From an uncultured Prevotellaceae bacterium (GTDB lineage: Bacteria; Bacteroidota; Bacteroidia; Bacteroidales; Bacteroidaceae), in contig CAMVLT010000022.1 in NCBI GenBank assembly GCA_947168395.1, positions 1 through 53,706 of the forward strand: a stretch of 53,706 bases of DNA, read 5' to 3'. Of the stretch, positions 46,154-53,706 are shown one piece after another (position 1 is the stretch's first letter; every line of letters begins with the position of its first letter). The notes under the pieces were generated by a model. That model had not been told where the DNA came from. It worked only from the letters and a program-made list of their open reading frames with translations, and did not search any database. Made by a program: the position numbers and the translations under genes.

Positions 46154-46885
46154 CTACAACCCTGCCGCCAAAATCTCTACTACATGCTTGAACTGTATAT
46201 TTAGCCCTTGCTTACGGGCTACGCCTGCCATGTGCATCAGGCAGGAGCAGTCGGGGCCTGTGATATACTCGGCACCCGTCTGGATGTGCCGCTCTACCTT
46301 GTCCTTGCCCATCTGTGCCGAGATGGCAGTCTCCTCAATAGAGAACATACCGCCGAAGCCACAGCACTCGTCGGGACGTTCAGGCTCAACAACGCTGATG
46401 CCGTCGACAAGGCTTAGCAGGTCGCGAATCTTATTGAACTTCTCCACATGCTGCTCGCTGGGACTGCTGAGTCCGAGTTCGCGCACTCCATGACAGGAGT
46501 TGTGGAGCGAAACCTTGTAAGGGAAGGTGCCCAGTTTCTGCTTTACCTTTACAACATCGTGCAGGAACTCCACTACGTCCATCGCCTTCTTGGCAGTCAG
46601 ACATTCGTGGGTAAGCAGACGGGGATAGTTGATGCGGATGAAGGCCGTACAGCTGACACTGGGAGCCACCACATAGTCGAAACCCTTGAACAGATTCTCA
46701 AACTTCTCGGCCAGTGGAATGGCTTGCTTCTCGAATCCTGCGTTGGCCATTGGCTGGCCGCAGCAGGTCTGGTTATCAGGATACTCCACGTCGAGTCCCA
46801 AGTGACGCAGTAGCTTGTAGGTTGCCACGCCCACCTCCGGGTAAACCGCATCAACGTAGCAGGGAATAAATAGTCCTATCTTCAT
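46154..46885 (-). CDS. lutA: Lactate utilisation protein LutA (CCG domain)
   Basis: 243 residues. Two cysteine-rich CCG-type domains, with CCGQPMANAG and CHGVRELGL in the first half and CCGFGGMFSIEE plus PDCSCLMH in the second, as in heterodisulfide-reductase-like LutA. Works with LutB and LutC. Starts 32 bp after the permease stop; that gap is a TTTACCT-type heptamer array. Confidence 0.93.
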   Translation of the reverse strand: MKIGLFIPCYVDAVYPEVGVATYKLLRHLGLDVEYPDNQTCCGQPMANAGFEKQAIPLAEKFENLFKGFDYVVAPSVSCTAFIRINYPRLLTHECLTAKKAMDVVEFLHDVVKVKQKLGTFPYKVSLHNSCHGVRELGLSSPSEQHVEKFNKIRDLLSLVDGISVVEPERPDECCGFGGMFSIEETAISAQMGKDKVERHIQTGAEYITGPDCSCLMHMAGVARKQGLNIQFKHVVEILAAGL

Positions 46886-46920
46886 ATCTTTCTTTATACT
46901 TTTTTACCTATTTACCTTTA
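46886..46920. repeat. Heptamer array between the lactate permease and lutA
   Basis: Repeats of CTTT/TTTACCT with 7-8 bp spacing (TTTTTTACCTATTTACCTTT), covering the whole gap and the end of the permease gene. Confidence 0.6.
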
Positions 46921-48519
46921 AATCACATGTAATCCCAAGAACACCATCAAGCCATTCATGAGTATCCAGAAGATGGCGAATGGCATCGTCTTGCGCATGA
47001 TGTCGCCGTCGTGCCCCTCCATGTCACAGGCAGCAGTAGCGATGGCTATCGACTGCGGCGAGAGCAGTTTTCCGCCCTCCGAGCCTGCGCAGTTTGCTGC
47101 AGCAAGCCAGTTGGTCTCATTACCGCTGACACCGAAGAAATTGGCGTTGTGAACTAAATCGAGCTGTCCGGCAGCAGCAGCCTGCAGTTTGCCGAACAGA
47201 ATATTGGCCGAAGTGGCGGACCCCGTGACGAAAGTGCCAATGGAGCCAATGAGCGGTGCAAAGAAGGGATAGGCTGAGCCCGTAATGGCTACGAGTCCTG
47301 TGGCGATGGCGAGTGTCATGCCGGTATTGTTCATCAGCATGGCCAAGGCTACGAGGCAGCAGATGGTAAGGGCCGTCTTTTGCAGACCGTAAGCCGTCTT
47401 ACCCAGCATCTTCATCAGTTTGCCGAAACTCAGTCCCTGAATGAGACCGCCGATAACCGCACCGAGGAAAATCATGAGGCCAGCATTCGACAGCCAGCCA
47501 AAAGAAAAAGTATTGCCAATAACGGGCATATCAAATTTAGTCACCAGCGTCGATTTGAGCAGCTCGTTCACGGGCGGTACAATCTTGCTGCTGATGAGGA
47601 TAAAGAAAATGATGAGTCCGTAGACACTCCATGCTTTCAAGGTCTTGACTGTGCCGAATTTCTTTTTTTTCACATGAACCATGTCTTTCTCGGCTTCATG
47701 GCGCAGGAACAACTTGTTGTAAATCAACATAGCAATGATGGCGGCCACAGAACCAAGGATGGCAGGCGTCTCAGGACCGAGAAAGAAGGCACAGCAGAAC
47801 TGCACGATGATAGAGAAGCAGCCCACAAACAATGCCAGCGTAAGGTTCTTCATAATCTTGGTGCGGTCGGTCATCATGAGGATAAGAAATGGCGTGATGA
47901 AGAACATCAGCGAGAGCTGCAAAATAATAAAGGTGGCCACCTCGCAAAGCATTTCGGGTGATGCCGTCCCGTCGGCCACTTGGTTGGCCAGCGTCGTAGC
48001 CGGCAGTCCAACCGCACCGAAGCCTACGGCGACGGTGTTGGCCACCAGACAGATGACGGCAGAGAACATAGGCTTGAAACCCAGTCCAATGAGGATGGCT
48101 GCAGGAATGGCAACGGCCGTTCCGAAGCCTGCCATACCCTCAAGAACGCCACCGAATCCCCACGTCAGCAGTAACACAAGTAAGCCCTTGTCGCTGGTCA
48201 GTTGGATAAACTGCGTCTTAATGGTCTCAATCTCCTTCGTTTCCACCAGGATGTTATAACTGAAGATAGCGCAAATAATAATCAGAATTATCGGGAAACA
48301 TGCCTTGAGGAATCCTTCTACGACCGACCAGAGGGTGATACTATAGATGGAAGCTTCTGCATACTTCCCGGGCATAATGTCAAGGGCTGGGGCTGCGAAT
48401 AATGCCAGAAGAATAGTGACTAGGAGGGTGATTAAGGCACTCTTCCAACCTGACATTTTCAAGCCCATCATCAGTATGAAGAGCAGGGCGATGGGAATTA
48501 CAGAGATTAGTGCAGCCAT
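46918..48519 (-). CDS. lutP: L-lactate permease (LctP family)
   Basis: 533 residues, about 13 membrane helices. Family signature regions GFGGVLEGMAGFGTAVAIPA, ANTVAVGFGAVGLPATTLAN and GSIGTFVTGSATSANILFGK are present. Imports lactate by proton symport in the inner membrane for the LutABC and D-lactate dehydrogenase enzymes encoded beside it. First gene of the minus-strand lut unit, with its own promoter. Confidence 0.93.
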   Translation of the reverse strand: MAALISVIPIALLFILMMGLKMSGWKSALITLLVTILLALFAAPALDIMPGKYAEASIYSITLWSVVEGFLKACFPIILIIICAIFSYNILVETKEIETIKTQFIQLTSDKGLLVLLLTWGFGGVLEGMAGFGTAVAIPAAILIGLGFKPMFSAVICLVANTVAVGFGAVGLPATTLANQVADGTASPEMLCEVATFIILQLSLMFFITPFLILMMTDRTKIMKNLTLALFVGCFSIIVQFCCAFFLGPETPAILGSVAAIIAMLIYNKLFLRHEAEKDMVHVKKKKFGTVKTLKAWSVYGLIIFFILISSKIVPPVNELLKSTLVTKFDMPVIGNTFSFGWLSNAGLMIFLGAVIGGLIQGLSFGKLMKMLGKTAYGLQKTALTICCLVALAMLMNNTGMTLAIATGLVAITGSAYPFFAPLIGSIGTFVTGSATSANILFGKLQAAAAGQLDLVHNANFFGVSGNETNWLAAANCAGSEGGKLLSPQSIAIATAACDMEGHDGDIMRKTMPFAIFWILMNGLMVFLGLHVI

Positions 48520-48551
48520 AGATTCTTAGCCAAATATTATATAAGTTTCTG

Positions 48552-48559
48552 CAAATATA
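48552..48559 (-). promoter_or_regulatory. -7 box for the lactate operon
   Basis: TATATTTG on the minus strand; a TTG lies 22 bp further upstream. Leader about 25 nt. Confidence 0.6.
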
Positions 48560-48637
48560 GGCATTTTCCAGCATACGACTGCAATCTTTTTTGTGAAAAA
48601 TTCAAAAATGGCAGGAATAAAAATAATTCGCTGACTT

Positions 48638-48669
48638 TTTGGTCGGCTCGTTTTTTTTTCGTAATTTTG
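48638..48669 (+). promoter_or_regulatory. Promoter for the D-lactate dehydrogenase-like gene
   Basis: TTTG at 48638-48641 and TAATTTTG at 48662-48669, spacer 20 bp. Divergent from the permease promoter, about 80 bp away, so shared regulation is possible. Confidence 0.75.
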
Positions 48670-48695
48670 CGGCAAATAACTTACACATAGTGTCT

Positions 48696-51600
48696 ATGCT
48701 GAATCAATTCTTATCAGAATTGCGGAAGTCGGTACCCAACGAACGCATCTATACCGACGAGCTGCGACGGTTAGGGTGGGGGACTGATGCCAGTTTTTAT
48801 CGTCAGATACCAAAGGTCGTTATTCGTAGCGACGGCGAGGCTGAAATCAGCCTTATCGTTGGTCTCTGTCGCAAGTACAAACTGCCCTTCACGTTCCGCG
48901 CTGCCGGTACATCGCTCTCCGGCCAGAGTTGTACAGACTCCGTGCTTATCGTTGCTGGCAAGCATTGGGAACGCTACAGTATGGCGGCTGACCGCGAGAC
49001 CATTACGTTGCAGCCTGGCATCGTTGGTGCTCGCGTCAATGAGATTCTGAAGCCTTACGGACGTGTGTTCCCGCCTGATCCGGCTTCGATTGGCTCGGCT
49101 ATGGTGGGCGGTATCGTCATCAACAACGCTTCGGGAATGAACTGTGGCGTCCATGCCAACAGCGACCGCATGCTGGTGTCGGCCCGCATCATCCTGACCG
49201 ATGGTACCGTTTTAGATACGGGCTCGGAGGAGAGCCGCAGGCAATTCCGTGAAACTCATCCGGATTTTCTGGAGAAGATTATTGCCCTTCGTGACAAAGT
49301 CAGAGCCGACAAGGAATTGGCTTCGCGCATACGTACCAAATATTCTATTAAGAATGTGACGGGTCTGAACCTCCGTCCACTTGTGGCCTATGACGACCCG
49401 TTCGACATCATTGCCCATTCGATAGTCGGCAGCGAGGGTACGTTGGCCTTCCTTTCGGAAGTGACGATGAAGACGCTGCGTGATTATCCCTTCAAGGCCT
49501 CGGCTATGGTCTACTTCCTGACCATGAAGGAAAGCTGTGAAGCTGTGGTCGAGATGAAACAGTTGAAAGCTGGTGATGAGGACTTGAACATGAGTGCTGA
49601 GCAACTGATGGTGAAATCGGCTGAAATGCTTGACTATATGTCGCTCAACAGCGTAGATGACCCTGTTTTCCTGCAATACAAGAAAGATGTAGACGCCGGG
49701 AAGATTGAGGGTGTGAAGCCGGGCGACTATCATAACCTGACGGCTATCCTGACCGAGACTAAAGCCATCACCCATGAGCAGCTGCTCGAAAAGATTGCTA
49801 CAATCAAGGAATGTTTGGGACAGTTCCGGCTTTACCAGCCTGCAGAATTCACAGAAGATCCTGCAGTCTATGGCAAGTACTGGGCCATCCGAAGCGGCAT
49901 CTTCCCCAGTGTGGGTGGTACGCGACCAGTCGGCACTTCCTGTCTTATCGAGGATGTCGCGTTCCCTATTGAGAGCCTGCCGGAAGCTACGGTCAGACTC
50001 CAACAACTCATTGCTGACCACGGCTATTCGGACGCTTGTATCTATGGCCATGCCTTCGAGGGCAACTACCATTTTATCCTAAACCAGAGTTTTACTGAAA
50101 AAGCCGAGGTTGACCGCTATGCCGACATGATGAAGGCCGTGGCTCGTTTGGTAGTCGAGGACTATGATGGCTCGTTGAAGGCTGAGCATGGTACGGGCCG
50201 CAATATGGCTCCTTTTGTGCGTTACGAGTGGGGTGACAAGGCTTACGATGCTATGCGTGAACTGAAGGCAATCTTTGACCCAGAGGGATTGTTGAACCAA
50301 GGTGTCATTTTCAACGATGATCCAGAGTGCTTCATCAAGTGCCTCAAGCCGTTACCCGTTCTTGATTTCAACTTCGATGCGGTGCCTGATGGTGGCCAAT
50401 ACCTGATGGATCCGACACTTTCTACTGCGAAAGAAACCATCGAACAGGTACGCCGCGCCAACAAATGTATCGAGTGTGGCTTCTGCGAGGTTAACTGTAT
50501 GTCGTGTGGACTGACGCTGTCGAGCCGTATGCGCATCGCTGTGCAACGCGAAATCCGCGAACTCACTGTCACAGGATCTGACTCCGACCGGCTTGCTACG
50601 TTAAAGAAGCAATATAAGTATTATGGCGACCAGACATGTGCGACGGATGGTCTCTGCTCAACGTCATGCCCCATGAAGATCAATACGGGCGAGTTGACTC
50701 ACCTTATTCGTCAGATGGATATGAACGAGAGCCCTCTTGGATACAAAGTCGGTGAGTTCGCTGCCAACCACATGGCCGGCATCAAATCAGGATTGCGTGT
50801 TGTTCTCGATGTGGCTCATCTCGGACATGTCACACTTGGTCCTACGCTAATGACAAACGTATGTCGCACCATGAACAAGATGGGAATGCCACTGTGGACG
50901 ACGGCTATGCCTCGGAAGAAGCGTCAGCCTAAGCCTTCAGACCTTACGCAGTTCATCATCGACCGTTCGCTGCCTCATGATAAAAGCCCTCAGACATCTG
51001 ATTTGAAAGTCGTCTATTTCCCCAGTTGCATCAACCAGACCATGGGACTCTCGAAAGAGTCGCCAGTAAAGCGACCTTTGGTGGATGAAGTATCTCAACT
51101 GCTTCACAAAGCAGGCTATGAGGTCATCTTCCCAGAAGGCATGGAACACATGTGCTGCGGGCAAATTTGGGAAAGTAAAGGTATGCTCGACATCGCCGAC
51201 CGAAAAAGCGGTGAACTTGAAGCTGCATTGTGGAAGGCTTCTGAACAGGGCCGCTATCCAGTACTTTGTGCGCAGAGTCCCTGTTTGCATCGCATGAAGA
51301 AGGTAATGCATCGCATGCACCTCTACGAACCGGCTGAGTTTATTATGACCTATCTGGTGGATCGTCTTGACTTTCATGCAATCGACCGCCATGTCGCGCT
51401 GCATCTCACCTGCTCGACACGCGAAATGGGCGTCGACAAGGATATGATAGCCTTGGCACGCCTTTGCTCCAACAATGTCTATTTGCCCGAAGGGGTAGGG
51501 TGCTGTGGGTTCGCTGGTGACAGGGGATTCACTTTCCCCGAACTGAACAAGTACGGACTTCGCAAGCTGCGCCCGCAGATTGAGGCAAACCATATTGAGG

Positions 51601-51728
51601 TCGGATATTCCAATAGCCGTACCTGTGAGATTGGGCTTGAGTCCAATACGGGCATCCCATACATGAGCATTGTCTATCTTGTCAATGAGTGTACGACACC
51701 CAAACAGAAAGAAAGTATAAACAAATAA
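48696..51728 (+). CDS. FAD-linked and iron-sulfur D-lactate dehydrogenase-like protein
   Basis: 1010 residues. N-terminal FAD-binding PCMH domain (FTFRAAGTSLSGQSCTDSVL, SAMVGGIVINNASGMNCGVH), a C-terminal FAD-oxidase domain, then two iron-sulfur motifs (CIECGFCEVNC and CATDGLCSTSCP) and CCG domains (MCCGQIWESKG, GCCGFAGDRGF). This is the large single-chain D-lactate or 2-hydroxyacid dehydrogenase type, passing electrons to quinones. Beside lactate permease and LutABC, D-lactate is the likely substrate; D-2-hydroxyglutarate is possible. Start 48696 was chosen over 48639, which overlaps the promoter. Confidence 0.88.
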   Translation: MLNQFLSELRKSVPNERIYTDELRRLGWGTDASFYRQIPKVVIRSDGEAEISLIVGLCRKYKLPFTFRAAGTSLSGQSCTDSVLIVAGKHWERYSMAADRETITLQPGIVGARVNEILKPYGRVFPPDPASIGSAMVGGIVINNASGMNCGVHANSDRMLVSARIILTDGTVLDTGSEESRRQFRETHPDFLEKIIALRDKVRADKELASRIRTKYSIKNVTGLNLRPLVAYDDPFDIIAHSIVGSEGTLAFLSEVTMKTLRDYPFKASAMVYFLTMKESCEAVVEMKQLKAGDEDLNMSAEQLMVKSAEMLDYMSLNSVDDPVFLQYKKDVDAGKIEGVKPGDYHNLTAILTETKAITHEQLLEKIATIKECLGQFRLYQPAEFTEDPAVYGKYWAIRSGIFPSVGGTRPVGTSCLIEDVAFPIESLPEATVRLQQLIADHGYSDACIYGHAFEGNYHFILNQSFTEKAEVDRYADMMKAVARLVVEDYDGSLKAEHGTGRNMAPFVRYEWGDKAYDAMRELKAIFDPEGLLNQGVIFNDDPECFIKCLKPLPVLDFNFDAVPDGGQYLMDPTLSTAKETIEQVRRANKCIECGFCEVNCMSCGLTLSSRMRIAVQREIRELTVTGSDSDRLATLKKQYKYYGDQTCATDGLCSTSCPMKINTGELTHLIRQMDMNESPLGYKVGEFAANHMAGIKSGLRVVLDVAHLGHVTLGPTLMTNVCRTMNKMGMPLWTTAMPRKKRQPKPSDLTQFIIDRSLPHDKSPQTSDLKVVYFPSCINQTMGLSKESPVKRPLVDEVSQLLHKAGYEVIFPEGMEHMCCGQIWESKGMLDIADRKSGELEAALWKASEQGRYPVLCAQSPCLHRMKKVMHRMHLYEPAEFIMTYLVDRLDFHAIDRHVALHLTCSTREMGVDKDMIALARLCSNNVYLPEGVGCCGFAGDRGFTFPELNKYGLRKLRPQIEANHIEVGYSNSRTCEIGLESNTGIPYMSIVYLVNECTTPKQKESINK

Positions 51729-51738
51729 ACAAAGTATT

Positions 51739-52770
51739 ATGAAAAGATCATTATTAGTTATGTCTCTGGCCTTCTTTGCATTGGCTGTCAGTGCACAGGA
51801 AAAGGCCACCAAGTGGTATGACAACATTAAGTTCAGCGGCTATGGGATGCTCCAGTATCAAACTGAGGATAAGGAGGATGCACAGCACAATGAATTTAAC
51901 CTCCGTCTGGCACGTTTCATCCTTGATGGCAAAAACGGGGAGTTCGACTGGCGTGTCCAGATTCAGGGAACCAATGCTAAAGGTCCCGGTGAACCTACTG
52001 TGCAGCTTGTCGATCTCTATGCTGAATGGGTGAAGCACAAGGAGTTCCGGGTCAAGGCAGGACAGTTCAAACGTGCCTTTACTTTTGAGAATCCCACGAA
52101 TCCCGTAACGCAGGGATGGTATGCCTATGCGATGGCTATTAACAGTTTGTCTGGCTTCGGCGATCGGACGGGTGAAAAGTCTTCGAGTGGACGTGACATC
52201 GGTCTTCAAGTGCAAGGTGACCTTTTTCCCAATGCCAGTGGTCGTCGATTGTTGCATTATCAGGTAGGTGTCTACAACGGTGAAGGCATCAATCAGAAGG
52301 ATAAAGATAACCGTAAGGACATCATCGGAGGCATGTGGGTGATGCCAGTTGCTGGAGTTAGAATCGGTGCTTTCGGATGGACGGGTAGCCGTGCCGGAAT
52401 CGGCGAGAAGAACCGCTATGCTTTCTCTGCGGAGTACGACAAGGACGAGTACACTTTCCGGGCCGAATACTTGCACAGCCAAGGCATGGGTGCAGATCCT
52501 GCCCTTGGAGACAAGGCGGACGGCTGGTACGCTTTTGGCATTGTGCCTGTCATCAAGAGTAAATTGCACGCAAAGGCTCGCTACAACACGTATCGGCCAG
52601 CTAAGGAATGGAGTTCCTCAAAGACCATGTATGAAGTGGGATTTAACTACTATTTCACTCCAAAACTACAGTTAAACCTGGAGTATGCCCGCGTCAACGA
52701 CAGGAGCATTGCCAATCCCGACAAGCATAATTATAATTTCGTGGATGCCCAACTTGACTTCCGCTTCTAA
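51739..52770 (+). CDS. Outer-membrane porin (OprO/OprP-like)
   Basis: 343 residues. Signal peptide MKRSLLVMSLAFFALAVSAQ, then alternating strands (IKFSGYGMLQYQT, FNLRLARFILDGKNGEFDWR) and a C-terminal Phe (DAQLDFRF) typical of an outer-membrane beta-barrel of the phosphate-selective porin O/P type. Starts 10 bp after the dehydrogenase, so probably in the same operon; it may let lactate or other anions through the outer membrane. Substrate is inferred from context only. Confidence 0.8.
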   Translation: MKRSLLVMSLAFFALAVSAQEKATKWYDNIKFSGYGMLQYQTEDKEDAQHNEFNLRLARFILDGKNGEFDWRVQIQGTNAKGPGEPTVQLVDLYAEWVKHKEFRVKAGQFKRAFTFENPTNPVTQGWYAYAMAINSLSGFGDRTGEKSSSGRDIGLQVQGDLFPNASGRRLLHYQVGVYNGEGINQKDKDNRKDIIGGMWVMPVAGVRIGAFGWTGSRAGIGEKNRYAFSAEYDKDEYTFRAEYLHSQGMGADPALGDKADGWYAFGIVPVIKSKLHAKARYNTYRPAKEWSSSKTMYEVGFNYYFTPKLQLNLEYARVNDRSIANPDKHNYNFVDAQLDFRF

Positions 52771-52795
52771 TTGATTTTATTAATTTTTTAAAGAT

Positions 52796-53515
52796 ATGGA
52801 TTACAAAGAAATTACAAATGTATTCCCGAGAGAAAGGGAACTCGAAATGTCAGCAGCCTTCCCGGTGCTGATGCGTAAGGTGTACTTATGGATGACATTG
52901 GCTTTGGTCATCACAGGTTTTACGGCCTATTATGTTGCTTCAAGCGAAGCATTAATCACTGCCATAATGACCAACCAGATTCTATTCTGGGGATTAGTTA
53001 TCGGAGAATTTGCTTTGGTATTTGGCTTGAGTGCTGCTATCAATAAGCTGTCTTTGACCACAGCCACCCTGATGTTTGTGCTTTATTCGGTAATAAATGG
53101 TGCCACGCTGTCGTTCATTTTCTTGGTGTATGCTTATTCAAGTATTACCAATGTGTTCTTCATAACGGCAGGAACGTTTGCTGTCATGGCACTCTTTGGC
53201 TATTTTACGAAGACAGACCTCACATCAATCGGCAAAATCTTGATGATGGCACTCATTGGAATCATTATTGCCACCATTGTCAACTTCTTCACCAAGAGCG
53301 AGGGACTTGCTGTTATTCTAAATTATCTCGGTGTCCTGGTGTTTGTTGGACTTACAGCCTATGATTCGCAAAAGATTAAGCAGATGCTTCTGACTGCTCC
53401 CGATGCTGGAGAAGGAGCTCAGAAGTTGGCTTTGCTTGGTGCATTATCCCTCTATCTGGACTTCATCAACCTCTTCCTGTATCTTTTGCGCATTTTTGGC
53501 TCAAGAAGAGACTAA
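52796..53515 (+). CDS. Bax inhibitor-1 family membrane protein
   Basis: 239 residues with about seven membrane helices. The family pattern VYLWMTLALVITGFTAYYV, then LSLTTATLMFVLYSVINGAT, and C-terminal GLTAYDSQKIKQML is clear. Related to YccA/YbhL-type inner-membrane proteins, possibly ion channels or FtsH modulators. Follows the porin by 25 bp. Confidence 0.9.
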   Translation: MDYKEITNVFPRERELEMSAAFPVLMRKVYLWMTLALVITGFTAYYVASSEALITAIMTNQILFWGLVIGEFALVFGLSAAINKLSLTTATLMFVLYSVINGATLSFIFLVYAYSSITNVFFITAGTFAVMALFGYFTKTDLTSIGKILMMALIGIIIATIVNFFTKSEGLAVILNYLGVLVFVGLTAYDSQKIKQMLLTAPDAGEGAQKLALLGALSLYLDFINLFLYLLRIFGSRRD

Positions 53516-53533
53516 AGCACTTCATTTTCCATT

Positions 53534-53578
53534 CAATTGCCTATTCCTATATTATTATATATAAGGTGTAGGCAATTG
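53534..53578 (+). terminator. Hairpin after the Bax inhibitor-1 gene
   Basis: CAATTGCCTA and TAGGCAATTG form a 10-bp stem around an AT-rich loop, followed by TTTG. Probable transcript end, though the T-run is short. Confidence 0.6.
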
Positions 53579-53632
53579 TTTGTAAACAATCCCGAAAACT
53601 TTCATGTTTTTTTGAAAATAATTGCCGAAATA

Positions 53633-53664
53633 TTTGGAGGGTATTGGTAAAAGTCGTACCTTTG
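53633..53664 (+). promoter_or_regulatory. Promoter for a gene beyond the window
   Basis: TTTG at 53633-53636 and TACCTTTG at 53657-53664, spacer 20 bp. The next 42 bases are a GC-rich leader with no start codon. Confidence 0.7.
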
Positions 53665-53706
53665 CATCCGCTTTCGCTCAAAACCGGGCGGGGGCACCGA
53701 AAAGAG

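Overview
The window looks like chromosomal DNA of a Bacteroidales bacterium, most likely Prevotellaceae (Prevotella in the broad sense). At least eight genes follow the Bacteroidetes promoter pattern TTG/TTTG, about 20 bp, TAnnTTTG. Few starts have a Shine-Dalgarno-like site. The secreted proteins (BspA-like leucine-rich repeats, a C10 cysteine protease, SPI/SPII signal peptides) and the pectin glycosidases are typical of that group. No database search was possible, so family names come from motifs and remembered family features.

Layout. 1-8.5 kb: 5' end of a GMP synthase ATP-pyrophosphatase, a secreted six-hairpin glycosidase-like protein, a sugar kinase-RapZ fusion, hemW, and an EF-G2-type elongation factor whose catalytic His is Ser. 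8.5-20.4 kb: an accessory region with an AT-rich LRR surface protein, a small 59-residue gene, a C10 protease, a 1.4-kb gene graveyard and a lectin-like secreted protein. 20.5-39.5 kb: pectin side-chain degradation. A five-gene minus-strand operon encodes a GH43/propeller/lectin/six-hairpin giant, an STN-esterase fusion, GH95, a GH78-BNR fusion and GH2. Nearby are a beta-helix lipoprotein, a PL1 pectate lyase and a GH140-type apiosidase. Rhamnosidase, GH95, apiosidase and pectate lyase together suggest rhamnogalacturonan II or related pectin. No SusC/SusD pair or PUL regulator lies in the window. 39.6-42 kb: queC and an AAA-ATPase/PD-(D/E)XK protein. 42.5-53.5 kb: radA and a complete lactate utilisation set (lutC, lutB, lutA and lactate permease on minus; FAD/Fe-S D-lactate dehydrogenase-like protein divergent on plus), then a porin and a Bax inhibitor-1 protein.

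The least explained content is repeat DNA. (A) GC-rich palindromes of the CCCCTCC/GGAGGGG type occur between lut genes and in frame inside genes, including the catalytic loop of the kinase. (B) Degenerate arrays of 7-bp (sometimes 8-bp) units lie in frame in hemW (three arrays) and in the GH2 gene, where one array encodes the signal-peptide core. (C) A family built from AATTCTCTCGAGAATT and GTTTACCCTACCC appears at two clear loci and one weak one. (D) A roughly 450-bp element between radA and the AAA-ATPase gene has about 94-bp inverted arms carrying GGGTGACAC iterons and contains a family C core. Element D is the best candidate for something undescribed.
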